Assembly: GCF_006974105.1 (NCBI RefSeq)
Contig: NZ_CP036282.1
Coordinates: 558,001 to 622,000 of the forward strand
Direction of reading: 5' to 3'
From: Rhodoferax aquaticus
GTDB taxonomy: Bacteria > Pseudomonadota > Gammaproteobacteria > Burkholderiales > Burkholderiaceae_C
Length of the DNA: 64,000 nt
In this document: positions 34,301 to 40,020 of the stretch, piece by piece
How positions within the stretch are numbered: position 1 is the first letter of the stretch
How the letters are laid out: the number at the start of each line of letters is the position of its first letter
The notes under the pieces: model-generated
Told to the model about the DNA's origin: nothing
The model's database searches: none
The model's input: the letters and a program-made list of their open reading frames with translations, nothing else
Translations under genes and position numbers: made by a program

Positions 34301-35739
34301 CCCCAGTCTTGGAGTGCACCAATATTGGTGCCTAGGCTTACCACCTGAGGCAGCGTGAGCGCCCGGACCTGCTCATCGTTGAAGCTGCCTAGCGCCTCCG
34401 GTGTCAGGACTGAAACATTGGTACCCAGCGCTGTAACTTGCTTGGCACTCAAGCCATCGACTTGCTTAGCGTCCAAACTGGCTATGGCTTCTGGTGCCAA
34501 ATACTTGATGTTTTCTCGTAAGGAACCAATCTGAGAACGGGCTAATCCATCAACCTGAGTAGCGTCGAAACTTGCAAGAGCCGCAGGTGCCAGTTCTTGG
34601 ACTAAAGGGCCAAGAGCACTGACTTGGGCTGCAGTAAGACCGTCGATCTGGGGTGCGTCAAGGCTTGCAATAGCAGCTGGGGCCAAAGCCGCGATATTCG
34701 CGCCCAAAGCAGTGATTTGGGCTGCCGTTAGACCGTCTACTTGAGACGCGTCCAAGCTTCGGACAGCACTGCGCGTTAGCGCCCCAATGTCGCTGCCCAA
34801 TGCTGTGACCTGGGCGGCCGTCAGACCGTCGATTTGCCGAGCATCTAGGCTGCCCACAGCAGAAGCGCTGAGCGCACCCACACGGTCGCCTAGTGCGGCT
34901 AACTGCGCCGGTGTAAAGCTGTCAATTTGGCTTGCGCTGATATTGGCCACCATGGCAGGCGACCAATTCGCCGCACTATTGGCCGCGTCACTGCCCGACA
35001 TGCCGCGCACCCGGAGTGATGCCGGATCTTGCAGGGCTGTAATGTTGCTACCAAGGGCTTCCACTTGCGCCAGCGTTAGAGCGCTTGCCTGCGCTTCGTT
35101 GAAACTACCCAGTGCGGCCGGTGTCAGCGCAGCAACATGGACATCCAATGCGGTGATTTGCTTGGCGCTCAAACCATCGATTTGCACTGCGTCTAGACTG
35201 CCTAACGCTTGCGGAACCAAGTTGGCAATGTTATTGCCCAACAGGGATATCTGGGTGGCAGTGAGCCCATCCACCTGCCTTGCATCTAGGCTGCGCAGCG
35301 CTTCGGGTGCGAGGTGCACAATATTGCCGCCCAAGAGCGTTATCTGATGGGCAGTGAGTCCATTAGCCTGGTAGGCATCTATGCTTCCCAAAGCCTCTGG
35401 GGCCAGTGCCGCAATGCCGTCGCCTAAGGCAGTGATTTGTCTGTCAATGAGTTTGTCTAACTGGGTGGCACTAATGCTGTGAATAGCTTCATCGCGCAGT
35501 AAGGACACTGCATCGCCCAAGCCTTTCAACTTATCGCCACTGAACTTATCCATTCCCGAGGCCGTCAAATCCTTCGCTATTTCCTCTGCCATTGCATTGG
35601 CTGCAGCCACTTCGGCAGGGTTGTCCGATTCATTTTTTTTGCCTCCCAGGCCGCCAACCACTTGGTCCAACGTTTCTAAAGACAACTCAGCGGGAGCGGC
35701 ATTCTTTGCTGATTCTTGAAATTTAACCTTCTTTAACAT
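28354..35739 (-). CDS. Giant 31-residue-repeat protein with double-glycine leader (exporter cargo)
   Basis: A 2461-residue protein, not a family I recognise. Residues 1-30 form a double-glycine leader: ELSLETLDQVVGG has L(-12), S(-11), L(-7), V(-4), G(-2), G(-1) before a cut after Gly 30, and a second GG follows at 32-33. From about 60 to 2155 it consists of roughly 65 copies of a 31-residue unit, typified by LDAxQVDGLTAAQVTALG followed by xxIxxLxPxALAS. The unit is rich in Leu/Ala/Gln and is probably a two-helix solenoid repeat. Three copies are replaced by a variant with MSGSDAAN or similar. The last roughly 300 residues are Gly/Ala-rich, with short beta-like stretches, and end in GNAVLGGLNTGVKAVGGLLG. 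There are no RTX repeats and no classical signal peptide. It has its own ribosome site (AAGGA) and lies upstream of HlyD/C39-ABC/ABC on the same strand, which makes it their likely cargo. Confidence 0.88.
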   Translation of the reverse strand: MLKKVKFQESAKNAAPAELSLETLDQVVGGLGGKKNESDNPAEVAAANAMAEEIAKDLTASGMDKFSGDKLKGLGDAVSLLRDEAIHSISATQLDKLIDRQITALGDGIAALAPEALGSIDAYQANGLTAHQITLLGGNIVHLAPEALRSLDARQVDGLTATQISLLGNNIANLVPQALGSLDAVQIDGLSAKQITALDVHVAALTPAALGSFNEAQASALTLAQVEALGSNITALQDPASLRVRGMSGSDAANSAANWSPAMVANISASQIDSFTPAQLAALGDRVGALSASAVGSLDARQIDGLTAAQVTALGSDIGALTRSAVRSLDASQVDGLTAAQITALGANIAALAPAAIASLDAPQIDGLTAAQVSALGPLVQELAPAALASFDATQVDGLARSQIGSLRENIKYLAPEAIASLDAKQVDGLSAKQVTALGTNVSVLTPEALGSFNDEQVRALTLPQVVSLGTNIGALQDWGTLEVSKMKGDDVARRAANWPPAWVASISAAQIDAFKPEQLAALGDKVGALSAATVGSLDAKQVDALGATQITALGEKVKFLVPDAVASLDAAQVDGLTGVQVASLGANIRFLAPSAIASLDHLQVDGLTAKQITALGDKVGMLSAAAVGSLDAKQVDGLSASQVLALGERVKALTPEAIFSLDAKQVSALSAQQIDNLSEAQVAALGQNIQYLRPAAVASLDAAQVNGLTVAQISLLGHAIRELTPDALASLDASQVDGLRAYQVYDLGAKIQALTPEALASLDATQLDKLSATQVTFLGEKINALAPAALVSLDARQVAGLTAAQVTALGAKFAELNPNVLGSLVGTQIDGLTAAQVTALGNNIASLTPAALASLDANRVDALSPAQVTALGNNIASLNPAALASLDANQVDGLSPAQVIALGTNVAALQPGALGSFNEAQTRALTLAQVESLGTKIGALQDPATLMVRGMSGSAVAQNAVDWPPALLASIGAHQMYLKPAQLTALGDRIGVLSASALSGIDGGQVAGLTAAQISVLGGDIKELPDLAVRFLTPNQLDELSAQQVTALGSKIALLSPKAIASLDAAQVDGLTADQIKLFSTGLFLEFTREALGSLDSTQAAGLTLGQIKALGDNIVNLSPSALSGLNATQFSALAPTQIYVLSPEQVDKLSPAQVSLLGNAIGGMAAEALATLDAKQVNALSVAQIKALDIKLFDLAPAVFAGLSATQIGSLGHRQVNMLGNNVASLDPVALAGLDASWFDMLNGQQVAALTVHQVDALSAKQIAGMGNNFRLLSPAALATLDGEQVNELSPIQLTYMNEKIVNLAPVALASLDAKQVGELIIPQLRALGSRIVDLDPTVLAGLVARNAVSDAQKRSIQSAGIGIYDGVPDANQVVLLGAAQVTALGTNIANLTPGALAKLDGTQVDGLNAAQIVALDNKIAALSGTALTSLDAGQVACLSAAQITALGNKVGMLAPDAIASLDVTQVKSLSAEQITAFGSSIVNLAPAVLASLDASRFIGLTVPQVQSMSPSQVDALSAGQISSLGTKIQWMAPAALATLDAEQVKGLSATQVGALGANIASIVPAALASLDATQVDGLTGSQLAALGNKIVNLVPSALTSLNGSQVSWMSAAQVLALSDNIAHLDSAVLAELVATRPNVLGAGQVGVIGVPEIAGLSALQVTTQGNNIVGLAPSALASLDANQVDFLSAAQVAALGGKIANLAPAALASLDAKQVDGLTPSQVTALGSKIADLTGAALSSLDAIQVDAMSAVQITALGVKIASLSPGALANLSATDIDALSAAQVKALGANIGFLAPTALASLDGLQAVGLSAAQLAALGPVLIKNLSDAALASLDGQQVDGLAANQLNQLGARIVSLAPEALGSLDGEQIKGLTRQQCRELGVRIANLSAQGLGGLGDAQVDFLTVNQIAALDSKVAHLSASAIASLDFAQFSAITPQAVGLLNATQMQAITAEVVSHLSPGQVDLFKPAQITAMGKHIQDLNAAAVTSLSGEQIAAMTAQQVQALGSKAAFLSSVAIMGSYSAADVRTMSMGDIAKLGNFIGGLTPSALGALNANQVDALSPEQVTALGTKISCLRYDAIGSLDAKQVTALSPAQVGSLSGAQLRTLGDEITALSPAAVKALSLSQIDALGSAQAVLLKTSHLAAALTPAQLTAVDESTETDITWGVGTDTSAGATLGGITFKSSAGATVDANAFAEGSIQINGNSIKITGARGVNFQAEVQADGTVKLGDLSLYSVAEARTIAEVFVSGEFSFGPNGAAFTQAMRIKAALEVEAAALVSYGSFVTGAGGGVWVGAEAGGTASLSATNEGASASGEVILRAGAGADANGSASGDLTVIAGGVAGGVSVGTQVGVGGEGHATFKDGVVGFGLSGDAALLLGLKFDVDVEIDTVKVNAAYLSAKGFLGSDVPGFFKNDVEMALGTAAQGAKNAANTVGNAVLGGLNTGVKAVGGLLGI
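33041..33226 (-). repeat. Two near-identical adjacent 93-bp units within the giant gene
   Basis: The 93-bp unit at 33041-33133 and its neighbour at 33134-33226 differ at about 6 positions. Most other units in the gene are similar only at protein level. This marks a recent tandem duplication. Confidence 0.75.
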
Positions 35740-35809
35740 GCGTATCCTTGCTGCAGTGGGTTCAGTTTGGGTGATGTGGAATGGACCGAAATCAATACTA
35801 AAGTGGGAG

Positions 35810-35824
35810 CGATTCGCTGAATCG
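35810..35824. promoter_or_regulatory. Palindrome CGATTCGCTGAATCG upstream of the giant gene
   Basis: Perfect 6-bp arms with a 3-bp centre, 71-85 bp before the giant gene's ATG. It is placed as an operator near the promoter; no regulator can be assigned. Confidence 0.35.
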
Positions 35825-35986
35825 AGCCGCCAAACGCCAGGGTTCGCGGGTGGATTTGAATCTGTTGACGCATATCACCCGGCACCAGAACTTTGGGGCG
35901 AGCGCACGTGAACTTCCCCGGTATGGTCTGTACAGACGGGCCTTTTCAGCGCGAGAAATTCTAGGGGGGGAGGGACTACTCGCACC

Positions 35987-36010
35987 ATCACCCAAACGGG
36001 TGATTTTTTT
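35987..36010 (+). terminator. Orphan intrinsic terminator on the plus strand
   Basis: ATCACCC-AAAC-GGGTGAT followed by seven T residues: a clean 7-bp stem, 4-nt loop and U tract for plus-strand transcription. No plus-strand gene ends here; upstream on that strand is only the antisense of the giant gene's leader. It would end an antisense or small RNA arising around 35740-35985. The remainder of the 730-bp gap (35740-36469) holds the palindrome at 35810 and a GTGCAA-N2-TTGCAC palindrome at 36130-36143, and no convincing gene. Confidence 0.6.
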
Positions 36011-36129
36011 GAAAATTGGGTAACCAATTTCCGGCGGGGCCGGTTTGCATAAGCCTGTTCTTTACAGCAGTTAGGCTGAGCACCCAATCGATCAACTCCT
36101 AAGCGGTCGTTGCCTGGCGGTCGCAATTT

Positions 36130-36143
36130 GTGCAACTTTGCAC
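36130..36143. promoter_or_regulatory. Palindrome GTGCAACTTTGCAC in a long intergenic region
   Basis: Perfect 6-bp arms GTGCAA/TTGCAC around CT in the 730-bp gap between the giant gene and the dienelactone-hydrolase-like gene. Candidate operator only; no linked regulator is obvious. Confidence 0.25.
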
Positions 36144-36469
36144 GACACGGATCCAAAGTTAATGGCTGTTACCGCGGCAAACCTGACTTCTGTCATTGGC
36201 TGAAAGCGGGCAGATTCCACGCGCTGAAGTGACGCCCAAGATGCATAGATGGCGCCCTTCTCGAAAGTTAGCTTGCTATCAACGTCGGTTTCGCCAAGTG
36301 TGGTGGATTAGTTTCAATTGCTTTGGACATGCGTGTATCCATACGATTGGTTTCCAGCCGAAGTTCTATGGCCCGCTGCGCCGATAAACCCTTGATGGAT
36401 ACACTCAACGCGCCGTGCGCGTCAGCCATTGCGCTCGCAGTTTCTCCTTACAACTAGCGTCACCCCCCC

Positions 36470-37222
36470 ATGCAAATCCAAGCCACCGAAGTTGACCTGT
36501 CCACCCCCACCGGGCCTATGCGGTGCTATGTCTATCGCCCTAAGTCAGACGTTGGCACGGCACCCAAGCAGTACCCGGCGTTGATCTTGTACTCTGAGAT
36601 TTTTCAGCAAACGGGGCCTATCCGTCGCAGTGCGCAAATCATGGCGGGGCATGGCTTTATTGTGCTGGTGCCAGAGGTGTTTCATGAGCTCAACCCAGCA
36701 GGCACGGTGTTGGCGTATGACGATGCGGGGCGCGACAAGGGCAATGCCGACAAAGTGGCAAAGACCTTGGAGGCCCATGACAGCGACACCCAAGCCATGG
36801 TGGACTATGTGCGCAGCTTGCCAGACTACGCTGGCAAGCTCGGGGCCATGGGCTTTTGCTTAGGGGGCGGTTTGGCTTATCGCGCGGCGCTGCACCCGGC
36901 GGTGCTGGCCACGTCTTGCTTTTACGCCACGGACATCCATTCCGGCATGGTGCCCTCACAGGCAGGCAACTCGAGCTTGGAGCGCACCGGTGAGATACGG
37001 GGTGAATTGCAAATGGTGTGGGGCAAGCAAGACCCCCATATTCCGCCAGAAGGCCGTGCGCTGGTGTACCAGCGTTTGAGCGCCCACAAGGTGAACTTTA
37101 CATGGCACGAGTTCAATGGTGTGCACGCCTTTATGCGTGACGAGGGCGAGCGCTACGACCCTGAGCTGCAGCTCTTGGGCTACCAACTGGCCATTGGTTT
37201 GTTCAAGCGCGTTTTGGGCTAA
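36470..37222 (+). CDS. Dienelactone hydrolase family protein
   Basis: A 250-residue alpha/beta hydrolase of the DLH type (cytosolic, no signal). The triad expected for DLH is visible: Cys 130 in AMGFCLGGGLAY, Asp 188 in WGKQDPHIP, His 219 in FNGVHAFMRD. The Glu that pairs with the Cys is at about 43 (LILYSEIFQ). It probably hydrolyses a lactone or ester; no ring-cleavage genes are nearby, so the substrate is open. It is convergent with the Crp/Fnr-type regulator at 37235, 12 bp apart. Confidence 0.88.
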   Translation: MQIQATEVDLSTPTGPMRCYVYRPKSDVGTAPKQYPALILYSEIFQQTGPIRRSAQIMAGHGFIVLVPEVFHELNPAGTVLAYDDAGRDKGNADKVAKTLEAHDSDTQAMVDYVRSLPDYAGKLGAMGFCLGGGLAYRAALHPAVLATSCFYATDIHSGMVPSQAGNSSLERTGEIRGELQMVWGKQDPHIPPEGRALVYQRLSAHKVNFTWHEFNGVHAFMRDEGERYDPELQLLGYQLAIGLFKRVLG

Positions 37223-37234
37223 GCCGGTTGTTGC

Positions 37235-37858
37235 TTACGCGCCCAGCCCACGGCGCACCCGCACCACGATGCGGTTGAGTCCCACGGGCGTAAGGCCCAG
37301 GTGGCGCGCCAGGTCTTTTTGTGGAATGCGCTGCTCTAGCTCCGGGTGGGCGTCTCTGAATGCGATGTAGCGCGGCTCGGGGCTCAGAGTGAGGAGTTCA
37401 CGCTCGCGCTGCTCTTTGCGTGCGGCAAACACCATGGTCAGGGCGTGCAGAGCGCGTGACCAAGGCAAGTGGGTAGAGGCCAGTTCGTAGAGCAAGCGGT
37501 AGTCCACTTGCTCCACCGTGCAAGGCTCCAGCGCGATCACCATAAAGCTGGTGCGCCCACGTGGTTCTAGCGCTGCAATGCTGGCAAAAAAGCGACCCTC
37601 TTGGGCGAAAGACTTGATCCATTCGTCACCCTCTTCACCAAGGTAGCTGAGCTTGAGTAAACCACTGCGCACGCCATACACATAGGGGTGCGCGACATCT
37701 TGCAAAAACACGGTGCCGCCGGTTTCAAAGTGACGTATTTGCATGGCGCTTTGTACGCGCTCCCACTGTGGCAGCGGGCCGCCAGCGGCGGTTTCTAGCA
37801 GGGTTTTGAGGACTTGGTCTGCCGTGGGTGGGCGATTAACTTGGGTTAATGACGGCAT
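37235..37858 (-). CDS. Crp/Fnr family transcriptional regulator
   Basis: A 207-residue regulator with an N-terminal cyclic-nucleotide-like domain (IRHFETGGTVFLQDVAHPYVYGVRSGLLKLSYLGEEG). The C-terminal winged helix is IPQKDLARHLGLTPVGLNRIVVRVRRGLG. No Fnr-type cysteine cluster is seen at the N-terminus. A 16-bp palindrome ATTAAC-N4-GTTAAT overlaps its first codons and lies 35 bp from the divergent SDR gene, suggesting control of itself and that gene. Confidence 0.86.
   Translation of the reverse strand: MPSLTQVNRPPTADQVLKTLLETAAGGPLPQWERVQSAMQIRHFETGGTVFLQDVAHPYVYGVRSGLLKLSYLGEEGDEWIKSFAQEGRFFASIAALEPRGRTSFMVIALEPCTVEQVDYRLLYELASTHLPWSRALHALTMVFAARKEQRERELLTLSPEPRYIAFRDAHPELEQRIPQKDLARHLGLTPVGLNRIVVRVRRGLGA
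37835..37850. promoter_or_regulatory. Crp/Fnr-like palindrome ATTAACTTGGGTTAAT
   Basis: Perfect 6-bp arms with a 4-bp spacer, the geometry of Fnr/Crp sites. It overlaps codons 3-8 of the regulator and is 35 bp upstream of the SDR start, a good place for autoregulation and divergent control. Confidence 0.5.
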
Positions 37859-37884
37859 GGTGGGGCGGCTCTACAGTGCGCTTC

Positions 37885-38664
37885 ATGAACACCAAACCAT
37901 TACAGCACAGCGCGCTACAAGACGCTAAACCCCAGTCGGCTTTGCCGCGCACATTGGTCACCGGTGCCACTGCCGGCATTGGGCAGGCCTTGGCTTTGCA
38001 GTTGGCGCAGGCGGGTGTGCCCGTACTCGCGCTAGGCCGCAACGCGCAGCGCCTGCAGGCCCTGCAAGACAGCCATGCCTTGATCGCCACCGTGGTGTGT
38101 GATCTGGCGGACGTGGCCTCGCTGCCTGCGCAGGCAGCGCAGTGGGTGACTCGCTACCCCGACCTTGCGTGCGTGATCCACAACGCAGGCGTGCAAGACA
38201 ACGTGCGCATGGACGACGCAGGCTACGACGCTGACCAGTTGCGCACCGAGGTGGACATCAACCTCGTCGCACCCATGGTGCTTACTCAGGCTTTGCTGCC
38301 GCATTTGCAAAGCAAACAGCAGGCGTGGGTGGTCAACATCACGTCGGGCTTGGGCTTTGTGCCCAAGCGCACTTCGGCGGTGTACAGCGCCACCAAAGCA
38401 GGCCTGCATTTGTTCAGCGAAGGCCTGCGCGTGCAGTTGCAGGGGAGCTCGGTGCGTGTGGTCGAGGCGGTGATGCCTTTGGTGGACACCGCCATGACCC
38501 AAGGCCGTGGCACCGGAAAAATATCCCCCGCCCAAGCCGCCAGCGAAGTGATTGCCGGCCTGCACAAAGGCCACGCGACCGTGTGGGTTGGCAAAGCCCG
38601 CGCCGTGCCACTGCTGCAGCGCTTCGCGCCCCGTGTGCTCGCTCGCATCATGCAGCGTGGCTGA
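37885..38664 (+). CDS. Short-chain dehydrogenase/reductase (SDR)
   Basis: A 259-residue classical SDR from ATG 37885. The cofactor loop is TGATAGIG, followed by LGRNAQRL, the NAG motif (HNAGVQ), a catalytic Ser in NITSGLGF and the YSATK active-site motif. The GRN after the second strand favours NADP(H). It is divergent from the Crp/Fnr regulator with 26 bp between the starts and followed by an exported hydrolase (start 28 bp later). The substrate is unknown. Confidence 0.9.
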   Translation: MNTKPLQHSALQDAKPQSALPRTLVTGATAGIGQALALQLAQAGVPVLALGRNAQRLQALQDSHALIATVVCDLADVASLPAQAAQWVTRYPDLACVIHNAGVQDNVRMDDAGYDADQLRTEVDINLVAPMVLTQALLPHLQSKQQAWVVNITSGLGFVPKRTSAVYSATKAGLHLFSEGLRVQLQGSSVRVVEAVMPLVDTAMTQGRGTGKISPAQAASEVIAGLHKGHATVWVGKARAVPLLQRFAPRVLARIMQRG

Positions 38665-38692
38665 ACCCATTTTTTTAAAGGAGAAAACGAAG

Positions 38693-39646
38693 GTGAAGTC
38701 TGTCTATCTATCTGCATTGGCTTTGGCCGTTGCGCAACTATGCGTTGGCCCTGTCATAGCGCAAACTACCACACAGCCTGGACAAATGGCCCAGTCGGCC
38801 TCCACTAGGTCCCATGAGCTGGTGCCTGATGTGAAAACCAACCTAGTGACCTTTGCGCTGCCAGCGCCTGCGCAAGCGCTGCAAGGCATTGGGCGTCTGC
38901 AAATCCCTACCGATTTGTCCACTCCAGAGGCCACCGAGAAGGCGATGCGTAGCAAGGTGCCTGCGGTGGTCATCGTGCATGGAACGGGCGGCATGGACGC
39001 CAAAGGCCCCATGTATGCGCAGGCCCTGAACGCTGCTGGTATTGCCACCTTGGAAATAGACCTGTGGTCACCGCGCGGCTTGGCGGGTGGCTGGGATGGT
39101 CGGCCTAAGCATGTGAAAGAAACACTGCCGGATGCGTTTGGGGCGCTGGCGTATTTGGCCAGTTTGCCACGCATTGATGCGCAGCATATTGGCATCATGG
39201 GGTTTTCGTGGGGTGGGGTTGTGAGCATGCTCACCGCGGACACCACTTATGCCGGGCAAATGGCGCCGCCCAATCTGCGTTTTGCCGCCCACATGCCTTA
39301 CTACCCTATATGCTTTGGCTACAACCGTGTACCGGGGTACCCCTTCAAAGACCTCACCGGAGCCCCCATTTATATTTTGACGGGTGCGGATGACAAGTAC
39401 GACAACGATGCCACCATGTGCGACAAGCAAGTAGCGGCCTTGCCTACTGCTATGCGCGCGCAAGTGCGCGTGAAGGTGTATTCCCATGCAGAGCACGGCT
39501 TCAATAATCTGGACCAAGCCCGTAGCTATATGGACCCGTTCCACTACCAAGGTCGCGGCGGTTTGGGTGGCTCCGCACCGAACGTGGAGGCGCGTGAAGA
39601 CTCGATTACGCAAACCGTACAGTTTTTCAACCAAACCTTAAAGTAA
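38693..39646 (+). CDS. Exported dienelactone-hydrolase-like alpha/beta hydrolase
   Basis: A 317-residue protein from GTG 38693, chosen because an AAAGGAG ribosome site lies 9 bp upstream and the signal peptide (VKSVYLSALALAVAQLCVGPVIA) begins there. The hydrolase fold shows VVIVHGTGGMD, the nucleophile elbow IMGFSWGGVVSML (Ser rather than Cys), an Asp in ILTGADDKYD and a His in YSHAEHGF. A periplasmic or secreted ester/carboxylester hydrolase is likely. It sits between an SDR and a darcynin-like gene. Confidence 0.84.
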   Translation: MKSVYLSALALAVAQLCVGPVIAQTTTQPGQMAQSASTRSHELVPDVKTNLVTFALPAPAQALQGIGRLQIPTDLSTPEATEKAMRSKVPAVVIVHGTGGMDAKGPMYAQALNAAGIATLEIDLWSPRGLAGGWDGRPKHVKETLPDAFGALAYLASLPRIDAQHIGIMGFSWGGVVSMLTADTTYAGQMAPPNLRFAAHMPYYPICFGYNRVPGYPFKDLTGAPIYILTGADDKYDNDATMCDKQVAALPTAMRAQVRVKVYSHAEHGFNNLDQARSYMDPFHYQGRGGLGGSAPNVEAREDSITQTVQFFNQTLK

Positions 39647-39663
39647 GCCCAAGGACACTCACC

Positions 39664-40020
39664 ATGAACTACGTATTTTTTATTTTGCTGCGCGCTACAC
39701 CCGCTTGGTTGGCACTGTCACGGGAGCAGCGCAGGGCGCTGGCAGACCAGCACTTGGGCCCTATCTTGCAAGCGCACGCAGGGCAACTCACTATGCGCTA
39801 CTTTGACGCCGAGGCATTCACAGCCCAATGCAGCGACGTGATGATGACGCAAACCCAAGACCCCAAGCACCACTACTTTTTCATGGAGCAATTGCGCGAC
39901 TCACCACTGATCCATGCGCCTTACTTTGAGGTGGTGCAGATCATCCCTACCGTGGAAGACGGCTACAAGGCGTACGAGGCGCAATCCGGGCAGGCCAGTC
40001 TGGCCGTTGCGCAAGCCTAG
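39664..40020 (+). CDS. Darcynin-like small protein
   Basis: A 118-residue protein beginning MNYVFFILLRATPAWLALSR, with MRYFDAEAFTAQCSDVMM, HHYFFMEQLRDSPLIHAPYFEVVQII. This matches the darcynin family as I recall it, small proteins with a ferredoxin-like fold and no known activity. It is 17 bp after the exported hydrolase, so probably in its operon. The stop overlaps that of the convergent acetate kinase gene by 4 bp. Confidence 0.75.
   Translation: MNYVFFILLRATPAWLALSREQRRALADQHLGPILQAHAGQLTMRYFDAEAFTAQCSDVMMTQTQDPKHHYFFMEQLRDSPLIHAPYFEVVQIIPTVEDGYKAYEAQSGQASLAVAQA

Noticed and set aside
28340..35347. Many plus-strand frames of 60-190 residues across the giant gene (for example 32930-33505)
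   Set aside because: They are antisense shadows created by the biased repeat codons; they repeat with the same 93-bp period and have no start signals or known domains.
28354..35739. 93-bp periodicity first considered as a CRISPR array
   Set aside because: Units are contiguous, in one open reading frame and divergent; there are no unique spacers between fixed repeats and no cas genes.
28354..35739. RTX adhesin or ice-nucleation protein
   Set aside because: No GGxGxDxxx nonapeptides and no 16-residue ice-nucleation octads; the unit is 31 residues and helix-like, and a GG leader is present instead of a C-terminal type I signal.
36196..36387. 63-residue plus-strand frame in the gap before the dienelactone-hydrolase-like gene
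   Set aside because: Composition and lack of a ribosome site do not support a gene.
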